Assembly (NCBI GenBank): GCA_044350895.1
Contig: JBILGT010000046.1
Span: 1 to 32,722, forward strand
Length of the DNA stretch: 32,722 nucleotides
DNA from: OMIS01 sp044350895
Lineage (GTDB): Bacteria > Patescibacteriota > Microgenomatia > UBA1400 > PJMF01
Direction of reading: 5' to 3'
Shown here: in pieces, positions 7,831 through 14,770 of the stretch
How positions within the stretch are numbered: the stretch's first letter is position 1
Layout of the letters: the number at the start of each line of letters is the position of its first letter
Translations under genes and position numbers: made by a program
The notes under the pieces: generated by a model
What the model saw: the letters and a program-made list of their open reading frames with translations, nothing else
The model's database searches: none
What the model was told of the DNA's origin: nothing

Positions 7831-10470
7831 ATGCAGTCCATGAATCAGTTACTTTCAGATATTTTGAGCACTCATACCGTTCGAGGTATAGCGCTCCAGT
7901 TCACAAGCTACTTTGCCACTTTTACTGATCAAATTACTCAATACAACACGATACTGAGTCTTCTTTTCTGGACTGCCACTATACTTGTCTTGCTCTATGC
8001 TGCTGCAAAGGTAGTGGTGAAAGCACTATTGTCGTATTTTGCAATGAAGCAAAATTACTCAATTTTGGAAGTGAAGCCACTCCAAGAAACACTCCAAAGT
8101 TCATACACCACCCAGCAATTATTTACACTCATACATGGTTTGGCACAGCAACGTTCATTCCTATACAAATTTGCTGGAATCAATAAACGATACTCATTTG
8201 AGATTGTTGCTACTAAAGAATTGGGTATTAGGTACTTAATTAGAGTACCTAGTGAAGATGCGGATGTACTCAAGAAGAATCTTTTCTCATATCTTCCAGG
8301 TATGACAGTTACAGAAGTTGCTGACTACATTTCTGAGTTAGTAAATAAACCAGAAGTAACTGAATTGAAGCTCAACAATCACTTTGCTTTTCCTCTGAAA
8401 AGACTACAAGTACTCGATCAATATGACCCAATGGCATACTTGACTGGTAACATGACAAAGTTGGAAGCTGATGAAGTTGTCTCATTCCAAGTAGTTGTAT
8501 CTCCAATAAATGCAGGTTCACTCAGTGAAATCAAAAGAATCTCAAAGTTGATGTACACCAATAGAGAACTGCTGCCCAATATTTCGACAGGCTTTAACTT
8601 GGACTCTCTTCGCTCACTGATACCAATGCTGCTACAAGTACTATTCTTTCCACTTGGGCTTCTTATCTTTCTTCTCTCTGCTGGCAAAGAAGGACCACTG
8701 CTGAGAACCCACGCCATCAAGCCACAAGAAAAAACCTTGAACCCATACCAAACAGAGCTTGAAACAATGGTCAAAGGGAAAATAGATCAGCAACTTTTTT
8801 TTACCTCTATACGGCTGATGATTAGTGCTCAAGATTATACGAGTAGTGCTAAACGCAAAAAGGGCATTCTATCTGCCTTGGCTTCGTTCAATAACGCAGG
8901 CTATCAATCATTAAGCCAGGTGAGATACTTGCCACTGGATTTTCTCCGTACATTTATCCAGGTCAGCTTTATGCAGCGATTACTTGGCTTTTTAAGTACC
9001 TCAGTTCTTTCAGTCTCAGAAGTAGCCGACCTCTATCACTTCCCATTCACCGATACCACAAAAACAGAAAACTTGGTCAAAACCCACAGTAAAGAACTTC
9101 CCGCACCGCTCTCTTTAAAGAAAGCACAGCAAAAAGATATCTACTTTGCCAATAACACTTACGGTGGCACTATCACACGGATTGGACTTGATATTGATGA
9201 GCGTAGACGACACATGTACATCTTGGGTGCAACAGGTACGGGCAAGTCCACCTTGCTACTATCCATGATTAACCAAGACATCTTGAACAACAAAGGTATT
9301 TGCGTGATTGATCCTCACGGTGACTTAATTGAAAAAGTACTGCAATGTATCCCTGAGAATCGAATTCAGGATGTGATTTACTTCAACCCGGATGACGTTG
9401 AACACCCGATTGGTTTGAACTTACTTGAATTGCCTCAAAACATTAGTGATACCCAAATGATTAGAGAAAAAGAGCTGATTACTGAGAGTATCATTTCTTT
9501 GTTTCATAAGCTGTACTCTGATAAGTTTTCAGGACCACGGATGGAGTATATTTTACGCAACACCATCCACACTGCCTTTACCACTCCAAACCCCACGCTC
9601 TTTACTATCTACAAGTTGCTAATCAATGAGCCATACCGTAAACAAGTAACCAGCAAACTGACCGATCCCAACCTCTCGGACTTCTGGAAGTATGAGTTTA
9701 GCAAAGCAGGTGATTATCAGAAGGTAAAAATGATTTCGCCAATTACAAACAAGATTGGACGGTTTTTATTCTCTTCAACTGGTAAGCGCATTTTGGAACA
9801 AGAAAAATCAAGTATTAACTTTGATGACATCATGGACTCTGGCAAGATACTGCTTTGCAATTTATCGAAAGGCAAAATAGGTGAGGACAACTCAGAAGTG
9901 TTTGGTATTTTACTGATGGCAAAAATCCAGCTGGCAGCTTTGAAACGTGCACGAACAAACGCAGACAACAGAAGAGACTTTTATTTGTATGTTGATGAGT
10001 TTCAGAACTTTGCCACCCCTGCCTTTGCACAGATTCTTTCTGAGGCACGAAAATACAAGCTCAATGCGATCCTAGCTCATCAGACCACCTCACAGTTGGA
10101 AGATAAATCACTAGTAAATGTCACGCTCGCCAATACGGGTACGGTAATCTGTTTCCGTACAGCAAACCCAGAAGATGAGCGGCTGATTCTGCCTCAGTTT
10201 ATTCCTTACGTGCAACGAGGAGAGATAGATAAACTTCCATCATTTCACTTCTACATCAAGATCAATGCCATTACCCCAGAAGAGCCATTTTCTGGTGAAA
10301 CCACCCCAGTTGAGATTCAAGATAACCCAACTTTAGTACAGCAGGTGATTGAAAACTCACGGAAAAACTATACCTGTACGACACCTTCAACCACAGAAAT
10401 TCAGCATGAAAAAATTGTAGTTGCTCCCAAAGAATCTGGTCTTACCAAGATGATTTTACCTATGTCATGA
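7831..10470 (+). CDS. virD4: VirD4/TraD-like type IV coupling ATPase
   Basis: This 879-residue protein would be the coupling ATPase that brings the DNA-relaxase complex to the secretion channel. Hydrophobic segments lie near the N-terminus (LLFWTATILVLLYAAAKVVV, about 45-64) and at about 270-285 (VLFFPLGLLIFLLSAG), so it is membrane-anchored. The motor domain has Walker A GATGTGKS (466-473), then IDPHGDLIEKV. Walker B is LYVDEFQNF (719-727), followed by EARKYKLNAILAHQTTSQLE, typical of TraM-recognition/TraD C-terminal lobes. The long region between the membrane segments (about 65-265) is unusual for classical VirD4 but common in Gram-positive and CPR-like systems (family knowledge). A 20-bp palindrome follows the stop. 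The ATPase sits 9 kb from the rest of the T4SS operon. Confidence 0.9.
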   Translation: MQSMNQLLSDILSTHTVRGIALQFTSYFATFTDQITQYNTILSLLFWTATILVLLYAAAKVVVKALLSYFAMKQNYSILEVKPLQETLQSSYTTQQLFTLIHGLAQQRSFLYKFAGINKRYSFEIVATKELGIRYLIRVPSEDADVLKKNLFSYLPGMTVTEVADYISELVNKPEVTELKLNNHFAFPLKRLQVLDQYDPMAYLTGNMTKLEADEVVSFQVVVSPINAGSLSEIKRISKLMYTNRELLPNISTGFNLDSLRSLIPMLLQVLFFPLGLLIFLLSAGKEGPLLRTHAIKPQEKTLNPYQTELETMVKGKIDQQLFFTSIRLMISAQDYTSSAKRKKGILSALASFNNAGYQSLSQVRYLPLDFLRTFIQVSFMQRLLGFLSTSVLSVSEVADLYHFPFTDTTKTENLVKTHSKELPAPLSLKKAQQKDIYFANNTYGGTITRIGLDIDERRRHMYILGATGTGKSTLLLSMINQDILNNKGICVIDPHGDLIEKVLQCIPENRIQDVIYFNPDDVEHPIGLNLLELPQNISDTQMIREKELITESIISLFHKLYSDKFSGPRMEYILRNTIHTAFTTPNPTLFTIYKLLINEPYRKQVTSKLTDPNLSDFWKYEFSKAGDYQKVKMISPITNKIGRFLFSSTGKRILEQEKSSINFDDIMDSGKILLCNLSKGKIGEDNSEVFGILLMAKIQLAALKRARTNADNRRDFYLYVDEFQNFATPAFAQILSEARKYKLNAILAHQTTSQLEDKSLVNVTLANTGTVICFRTANPEDERLILPQFIPYVQRGEIDKLPSFHFYIKINAITPEEPFSGETTPVEIQDNPTLVQQVIENSRKNYTCTTPSTTEIQHEKIVVAPKESGLTKMILPMS

Positions 10471-10471
10471 C

Positions 10472-10491
10472 TATGACAGCGGGCTGTCATA
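10472..10491 (+). terminator. Perfect 20-bp palindrome after virD4, likely terminator
   Basis: TATGACAGC-GG-GCTGTCATA is a perfect inverted repeat starting 2 nt after the virD4 stop codon. It is followed by TATTTTTATT, so an intrinsic terminator is the simplest reading. Being a perfect palindrome, it could also be a protein-binding site. The gene at 10574 has its own purine-rich ribosome site, so it may be expressed by read-through or separately. Confidence 0.6.
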
Positions 10492-10573
10492 TATTTTTAT
10501 TCTTCTAGTTGAGGTAATTATCACATTAATTTTACCTCTTTCCTTTCTAAAGAAAGAAGAGAAAATAAACACC

Positions 10574-11344
10574 ATGAAAGTACCTCAGACTACTTCTAAA
10601 CAACTCGAAATACTCATACTCTTATATCGCTTCCGCTTCCTCAATCGCCAACATATTCAAAAACTCCTACACCACAAAAGTCATACACTCATCAATAGCT
10701 GGCTCACTGATCTTACTAGTAAAAAAATAATCGGCAGAATCTACTCAGAAAAACTTAAAGACAATACCGTACCAGCCATCTATCACTTAGACACTAAAGC
10801 AGTACCATTACTCAAAGATCACCCATCTATAAACCAAACAGTTTTGAAAAAAGCGTACCGTGACAGAACACGATCAGTGAAACTGAGAGAGCACTGCTTA
10901 CTGGTTGCTGATATCTACTTAAAGTTCTTGGATTCAACTACTCAATCAAATGCAAAGCTTGAGTTCTACACCCGAACACAATTAACTCCATTAGACTACA
11001 TTGTTAAACCAGCTCCAGATGCCTACATTGGCATTGTTGGCAAAGAGTCCACCAACCGTTACTTTCTTGAAATCATTGATGAGCATGTTCCACGGTTTGG
11101 GATTCAGTACCGTATCAAGCAATACTTTGAGTACTATGAAGAGCAAATCTGGCAAGACACGACTCAAAAACCATTCCCAGCACTCATGATTGTGTGTCCT
11201 GACCAAAGAAAACAAGTGTACATAATGTCTGTAATCAGAGACTTACTTGAACAGTATCAGCTGCAAATACAATTCTTACTGACTACTAGCTCAGAGCTAC
11301 AAGGTACTAATGACATTACTTCCGTTTGGAGCACTCTTACTTAG
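10574..11344 (+). CDS. Replication-relaxation family protein
   Basis: The 256-residue protein matches the replication-relaxation family (PF13814), found on plasmids and integrative elements next to coupling ATPases. An N-terminal winged helix (about 6-70) reads QLEILILLYRFRFLNRQHIQ, then SWLTDLTSKKIIGRIYSEK. A strand-rich C-terminal half follows (RTQLTPLDYIVKPAPDAYIG; FLEIIDEH), with some resemblance to nuclease-like folds. A purine-rich stretch (AGAAAGAAGAGAAAA) ends about 9 nt before the ATG. It probably works with VirD4 in processing the transferred DNA, or in replication control. It is not itself a recognised relaxase. Confidence 0.75.
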   Translation: MKVPQTTSKQLEILILLYRFRFLNRQHIQKLLHHKSHTLINSWLTDLTSKKIIGRIYSEKLKDNTVPAIYHLDTKAVPLLKDHPSINQTVLKKAYRDRTRSVKLREHCLLVADIYLKFLDSTTQSNAKLEFYTRTQLTPLDYIVKPAPDAYIGIVGKESTNRYFLEIIDEHVPRFGIQYRIKQYFEYYEEQIWQDTTQKPFPALMIVCPDQRKQVYIMSVIRDLLEQYQLQIQFLLTTSSELQGTNDITSVWSTLT

Positions 11345-11433
11345 TTTTCTTTGCATCTGAAATGACGCTCAACACAATCGCACTGACCATCCCTTGTAAG
11401 TCACTGGTAGTGTACTCCTGTGAACACAAGTTC
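11341..11433 (-). CDS. Possible 30-residue peptide, low confidence
   Basis: On the minus strand an open frame from a TTG at 11433 reads EYTTSDLQGMVSAIVLSV and ends in SDAKKTK. Its stop overlaps the end of the convergent replication-relaxation gene. The amino-acid pattern looks protein-like, but it has no ATG at the 5' end and no Shine-Dalgarno. It could be a real small gene, the tail of a decayed gene, or chance. Confidence 0.22.
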
Positions 11434-11460
11434 TTGTATTAGTTGAATTTTTGTAGATTA

Positions 11461-11508
11461 AAAAGGGGTTGTGTCAGGATAGAAGGGTAGGCGATGATCT
11501 ATCCTGAC
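11461..11508 (-). terminator. Intrinsic terminator for the secreted-protein gene
   Basis: A perfect 10-bp stem GTCAGGATAG (11473-11482) / CTATCCTGAC (11499-11508) with a 16-nt loop lies downstream of the gene ending at 11547. Read on the minus strand it is followed by ACAACCCCTTTTT (ending 11461). Position and orientation fit termination of that gene. The T-run is 7 nt from the stem, so termination may be partial. Confidence 0.55.
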
Positions 11509-11546
11509 GGGTGAAGATTGACTAACTATTTGAGAAAAATGAAATG

Positions 11547-11972
11547 CTACTTGTTGCAGACTCGCTTCAGACTGATGAATTTCTGAATGCCATCGGTTTC
11601 CCATGTCTTGGAATTTTCGCGATAGCGAAACTGGCCTTCAAACCAAAGCGAAGTCGTGCTGTCCGTGATGTACTGTTGCCAAACCCAAAAGTCCCCTTCC
11701 AAAACCCAATAGGTTCGGATAGAAGGAACTTGCGGATAATCGCGGCTCGTCCAATACATTCGAGAAGGAGGCGTAAAACGCTTATGAACCTTGAATGTCG
11801 CATTCCCAGCAGCTGCCCAGCATTTCGAACCGATAAAAGTGCTTGCGCCAGACATTGTGATGTTTGGTGGTTGCGCATTTTGGTTCTGCTGTGCCTGTGC
11901 TGCCATTGGCATGTTCGCGCAGAACAGCAATGAGAAAATGAAACTGAAAGTAGTGAAACGAAGCTTAATCAT
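11547..11972 (-). CDS. Secreted protein of unknown function
   Basis: The 141-residue protein starts with a clear signal peptide: basic MIKLR, hydrophobic FSFIFSLLFCANM and a likely cleavage after AAQAQ (about residue 28). The mature part is rich in aromatic residues (TYWVLEGDFWVWQQYIT; LWFEGQFRYRENSKTW). It has two cysteines (C52 in SKCW, C139 in RVCNK) that could form a disulfide. No family is recognised. GAGG stands 5 nt before the ATG. Transcription should come from the strong promoter at 12150-12122, giving a leader of about 140 nt, and end at the hairpin 11473-11508. It is thus a self-contained, regulated unit. A role at the cell surface, such as entry exclusion or attachment, is possible but unsupported. 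Confidence 0.7.
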   Translation of the reverse strand: MIKLRFTTFSFIFSLLFCANMPMAAQAQQNQNAQPPNITMSGASTFIGSKCWAAAGNATFKVHKRFTPPSRMYWTSRDYPQVPSIRTYWVLEGDFWVWQQYITDSTTSLWFEGQFRYRENSKTWETDGIQKFISLKRVCNK

Positions 11973-12121
11973 CTTAACCTCATATTTTGCCTACCCATAT
12001 CTACACACTTTCTACAATGTGCAGGTTTGGGTAGACAATCCTACCGTTAGTCAATCTGTTAAAGAGCTTATCACTTCGTTGTCAGAGTAAATTCCGACTG
12101 GAAATGATTAAACTATCCCAT

Positions 12122-12150
12122 AGTATACACATTTAATGTGTATTTGTCAA
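12122..12150 (-). promoter_or_regulatory. Consensus sigma-70 promoter overlapping a 19-bp palindrome
   Basis: On the minus strand a perfect -35 box TTGACA (12150-12145) is followed by a 17-nt spacer and a -10 box TATACT (12127-12122). The whole spacer carries the perfect inverted repeat ATACACATT-T-AATGTGTAT (12125-12143 on the plus strand), which reaches into the -10 box. A dimeric repressor on this palindrome would block RNA polymerase. It faces the secreted-protein gene starting at 11972. This is the strongest promoter match seen in the window. Confidence 0.75.
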
Positions 12151-12267
12151 TATAGAGTATGTCAAACCGATATATAAAGTAGTCATAGACAGCTGTGAAT
12201 TAGAAGCAATTAAATGAGTTTATGAACATAAAATCTAAGAGATCTCTCACAGTACACTTTACGCAAG

Positions 12268-12657
12268 CTAACTAAGAACTTTTGGTAGTTGCTGCTTAGG
12301 AAACGCCTGTTGACCTACTTCCCATGAAATGAACATTGTCTGCTGCTGACATGCTGATCCTTTCATTTTTAATACTTCTGATAATCTCTGTGGCTTATAG
12401 GTGTAGTCTCTTTGCACTCTGATCCTGAACGGACCTTGTAAGTTCTCAAGTCTTCTAAGTGAAAAGTACTCAAAGTCCTTTTTGTACGAGCCTTCAACAT
12501 AACCATAAAAAGTATCCTTGCCATCAAACTCAGTGGGATACCAGACCCAGGGAGTCATGGATAAATAGAACCTGCACAGCAAGAGAGGGTTGTTTGTATC
12601 CTCTGTTGTATACGGTCTTGGCAGCTTACATAGTAGTTCCCGAGTCAGTAGTCTCAT
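12268..12657 (-). CDS. DUF2958 domain protein
   Basis: This 129-residue protein matches DUF2958, a family common on plasmids and ICEs alongside ArdC-type genes. Typical pieces are the start MRLLTRELLCKLPRPYTTED, then WVWYPTEFDGKDTFYGYVEG, EYFSLRRLENLQGP and VQRDYTYKPQRLSEV. The biochemical role is not established. I chose the ATG at 12657 because AAAGGA lies 6 nt upstream and the family begins there; an earlier in-frame start at 12705 would run into the structured leader. The strongly folded segment 12694-12807 lies just upstream and would be in its 5' leader or act as a separate element. The gene order with ArdC suggests an establishment or leading-region role. Confidence 0.8.
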   Translation of the reverse strand: MRLLTRELLCKLPRPYTTEDTNNPLLLCRFYLSMTPWVWYPTEFDGKDTFYGYVEGSYKKDFEYFSLRRLENLQGPFRIRVQRDYTYKPQRLSEVLKMKGSACQQQTMFISWEVGQQAFPKQQLPKVLS

Positions 12658-12693
12658 GGGAATCCTTTCTTTGGCCTCAAAAAAATTATGTAT

Positions 12694-12807
12694 CAGGAGG
12701 CGCATGCCTCCTGTAAAGGAGGTTTTAAGAAGCGGGGTGAGGTTGGCAAGGGTTCCGCTCTTGAGCGGAATTTACGCAGCCCTTGCGAACCGAGGGGTAA
12801 GACCCCT
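12694..12807. ncRNA. Strongly structured, GC-rich non-coding segment upstream of DUF2958
   Basis: Three hairpins are packed in 114 nt. H1 is CAGGAGGC/GCCTCCTG (12694-12713, loop GCAT). It competes with CCTCCT-GTAA-AGGAGG (12707-12722), which on the plus strand has a GNRA-type loop. H2 is two-tiered: GGTT-g-GCAAGGG (12741-12752) pairs with CCCTTGC-g-AACC (12780-12791), enclosing TTCCGCTC/GAGCGGAA (12753-12770). H3 is AGGGGT/ACCCCT (12793-12807). GC is far above the flanks. It may be a leader RNA or attenuator of the minus-strand DUF2958 gene, a plus-strand small RNA, or a DNA structure (oriT or single-strand promoter). The strand is undecided. Confidence 0.6.
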
Positions 12808-12811
12808 GATG

Positions 12812-12820
12812 TGCTAATAT
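12812..12820 (+). promoter_or_regulatory. Extended -10 promoter for leaderless gene at 12827
   Basis: TG-C-TAATAT (12812-12820) is an extended -10 box whose last base is 6 nt before the ATG at 12827. This predicts transcription starting at or next to the start codon, and there is no Shine-Dalgarno. The box abuts the 3' edge of the structured segment. Confidence 0.5.
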
Positions 12821-12826
12821 ATTCCT

Positions 12827-13681
12827 ATGACTGCACCGACTAGAACAGCTAATTCTAAAGAAGATAAGTTTGGTATTGAAAGCACTACTAGGAAATTTAT
12901 CGAATTTTCTTATGCTGAATCAAGTATTTTAAGAGGAATATTTTCTGGAAAGTTAGAAAATGATCGAATTGTAAACCTACAATCAATTTTAGGCTCAATA
13001 TGTCAAACTGCTACTTCCATTGGAATTTTAAGTGAAAGAAGTTTTTCAAATGAAGCTACTATGCTTACTCGGTCATTTTTAGAAAAAGTAATAAATTTCA
13101 TGTATGTAATTGTTGCTGATGAAAGTGAATATAAACAATACATATCATATTCACGTCAAAAGGCGTTTAGAAGATTAAATAGGAAAATTACCGTTGGTTC
13201 CAACGAAATTGGATTTAAGCTAAATGGGATTGATACATCAGAAATACCTCAAGAATTGAAAGATGATTTATTTAAATTTACTGGTTCTAAAGGAGGAGAA
13301 AAAACAAGATGGACAAATAAAAGTCTTGAGGAACGAGTAGATATCATTGAAAAAAGAAGCTCAATCAAAGCTCCACTACTGATGCTTATGATGCTTGATG
13401 TATACGAAAATGCTTCTGAAGCTCTACATGGGACCTTTTATGGATGTACTTTTCATACAGGCTATTATTTACCTGAATCTGATAGGGATGATAAAGAATC
13501 ATGTCAGTTTAGAGAACAGAAAAATTTAACTTTAATTAATCTAAATATTGGAACTGCAATTCACCAGTTAATTAAATTTATCTCTGATCATGAAGGAAAG
13601 GACATCAAGGAAATGTGCAAATATTCAGAAGCGAATCTTGATGCTGCATCAGATTTAATGAAAAAAATTATTGATCCTTAA
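12827..13681 (+). CDS. AT-rich DUF5677-like protein
   Basis: The 284-residue helical protein resembles DUF5677 members. It has an N-terminal helical region with EATMLTRSFLEKVINFMYVI (about 84-103) and a later S-E-A-L-H-G motif (about 197-202), comparable with the S-x-x-I-H-G-N motif of the gene at 4672. Function is unknown. Base composition is clearly more AT-rich than the flanking DUF2958 and ArdC genes, and its orientation is opposite, so it looks like a late insertion between them. Its stop overlaps the convergent ArdC stop by 4 nt. It is expressed from its own extended -10 box with no leader. A defence role is conceivable, since such proteins occur in accessory regions, but this is inference. 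Confidence 0.6.
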   Translation: MTAPTRTANSKEDKFGIESTTRKFIEFSYAESSILRGIFSGKLENDRIVNLQSILGSICQTATSIGILSERSFSNEATMLTRSFLEKVINFMYVIVADESEYKQYISYSRQKAFRRLNRKITVGSNEIGFKLNGIDTSEIPQELKDDLFKFTGSKGGEKTRWTNKSLEERVDIIEKRSSIKAPLLMLMMLDVYENASEALHGTFYGCTFHTGYYLPESDRDDKESCQFREQKNLTLINLNIGTAIHQLIKFISDHEGKDIKEMCKYSEANLDAASDLMKKIIDP

Positions 13682-14442
13682 TTTTTATTTGTTAACACGT
13701 TCAATACCTGCTCCACAGTCTTCAAAGCCTTTGTAATGGCTTCAAGTGGGTCATCTGCGTACATTTTGATGTACTGCCAAGTGTTGCCACTGGTGTCTCG
13801 TATTCCATACAGATCCATCAGCACTGCTGAGGTAAACTCGGCAATCGTTTCTTGAGTAGTGTCTTGACCTCCCTTGAGTTCTCCACCGATCTTGGCATGG
13901 ACTGCGTGTGCTAGTTCATGGAAGAATACTGCGGGGTCATCCGTGCAGATGGTGATTCTGGTTCCATCTTGCTTACAACTTCCCAGCTTGTCTGGTGAGA
14001 CTGGCATATATCTGACTTCCACACCGAGTCTTTCAGCGACTTCATAGAGAGGAGGTAATTCTTTGGGTTGGTAGACTCCCAGTGTTCCTTCACCCTCGGT
14101 ACTTCCTGCTGCAAAGACTGGGATGGGAGCAAAGCCAATACAGATCATCTCTTGATCTTCGCCTTCTTTCTCAATCTTCATCAGCTTTGGTCTCAATATA
14201 AAGACTGCTTTGCTGCCTTTCTTGATCTTTCTGCCTGCTTGTTGCCATTGGTTGAAGCCTCGGCAATCTAGCTCTCCTGCCTGGATGTATGCCAAGACTT
14301 TGTTGGAGAAAGACCACTTGAAGCACGGTGCATTCTCTGGTATTTCAAATCTGGCTATACTGGTAATGGGTGAGAGATCACCACTCTTAAACTTCTCGAT
14401 TACCTTTTGCAAACTTGCAGAAACTTTCTCTGATAATTGCAT
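13678..14442 (-). CDS. ardC: ArdC-like antirestriction protein
   Basis: The 254-residue protein has the ArdC architecture: an N-terminal ssDNA-binding domain (about 1-115; FSNKVLAYIQAG, GFNQWQQAGRKIKKGSKAVF) followed by a zincin-like metallopeptidase domain. The zinc motif HELAH is at 175-179, with a downstream acidic segment QETIAEF (197-203) likely to supply the third ligand. ArdC proteins protect incoming single-stranded conjugative DNA from host restriction. AGGAGG stands 8 nt before the ATG. Upstream, 14494-14608 forms an elaborate fold that would lie in this gene's leader. It converges on the AT-rich DUF5677-like gene with a 4-nt overlap. The gene supports the view that this stretch is the leading region of a conjugative element. 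Confidence 0.85.
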   Translation of the reverse strand: MQLSEKVSASLQKVIEKFKSGDLSPITSIARFEIPENAPCFKWSFSNKVLAYIQAGELDCRGFNQWQQAGRKIKKGSKAVFILRPKLMKIEKEGEDQEMICIGFAPIPVFAAGSTEGEGTLGVYQPKELPPLYEVAERLGVEVRYMPVSPDKLGSCKQDGTRITICTDDPAVFFHELAHAVHAKIGGELKGGQDTTQETIAEFTSAVLMDLYGIRDTSGNTWQYIKMYADDPLEAITKALKTVEQVLNVLTNKN

Positions 14443-14493
14443 ATACTGTTCCTCCTGCCGTCAAGAAATACTTGAAACAGGAGCTGACAGCAC

Positions 14494-14608
14494 TAACTCA
14501 CTGTTCAAGCTCTCGTGAACATGCGAAGTCAAGATGTAGTGCTTGTGTCCGCATGGATGCAAGCAGCTACGTCTTTACCGCATGGTAGGATGAGAAGACA
14601 GTGAGTTA
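14494..14608. ncRNA. Nested stem-loop structure upstream of ArdC-like gene
   Basis: An outer 11-bp perfect stem TAACTCACTGT (14494-14504) / ACAGTGAGTTA (14598-14608) encloses 93 nt. Inside, CATGCG (14520-14525) can pair with CGCATG at 14579-14584. Within that lies a 15-bp hairpin, 14531-14545 with 14560-14575 (one bulged G, one T-G wobble). Its 14-nt loop carries CCGCATGG, a second copy of the 14578-14585 octamer, so CATGCG could instead pair with the loop as a pseudoknot. The wobble favours plus-strand RNA, whereas the ArdC-like leader would be minus-strand. It could be a leader RNA, small RNA, oriT or single-strand promoter. The rest of the 14443-14770 gap holds the ArdC ribosome site and the HTH promoter region. 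Confidence 0.6.
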
Positions 14609-14770
14609 AATTGTTATAAATATGCAGACATTTTGGTCAAGACTCTCAAAAAAGAAAGTTGTCATTACCTGATGCTTGCTTACTTTTCACATAGAATATT
14701 GTCCTACTTTGAACCAATAAACTAGTTGCATTTGATGAGATAATGTTAAATAATGATAAATAACACTAAT

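Noticed and set aside
10574..11344. Calling the replication-relaxation protein a relaxase
   Set aside because: No three-histidine motif or catalytic tyrosine pattern of MOB relaxases is visible; the winged helix and overall plan fit PF13814 better.
11544..12090. Plus-strand open frames (11544-11933 and 11791-12090) opposite the secreted-protein gene
   Set aside because: The minus-strand frame has a clean signal peptide, a ribosome site, a consensus promoter and a terminator. The plus-strand frames have none of these and odd composition.
12590..12817. Plus-strand frame of 75 codons through the folded segment, with AAAGGAGG inside it
   Set aside because: The Shine-Dalgarno-like string is part of competing hairpins, no suitable start codon follows it at normal spacing, and the frame is opposite the DUF2958 gene.
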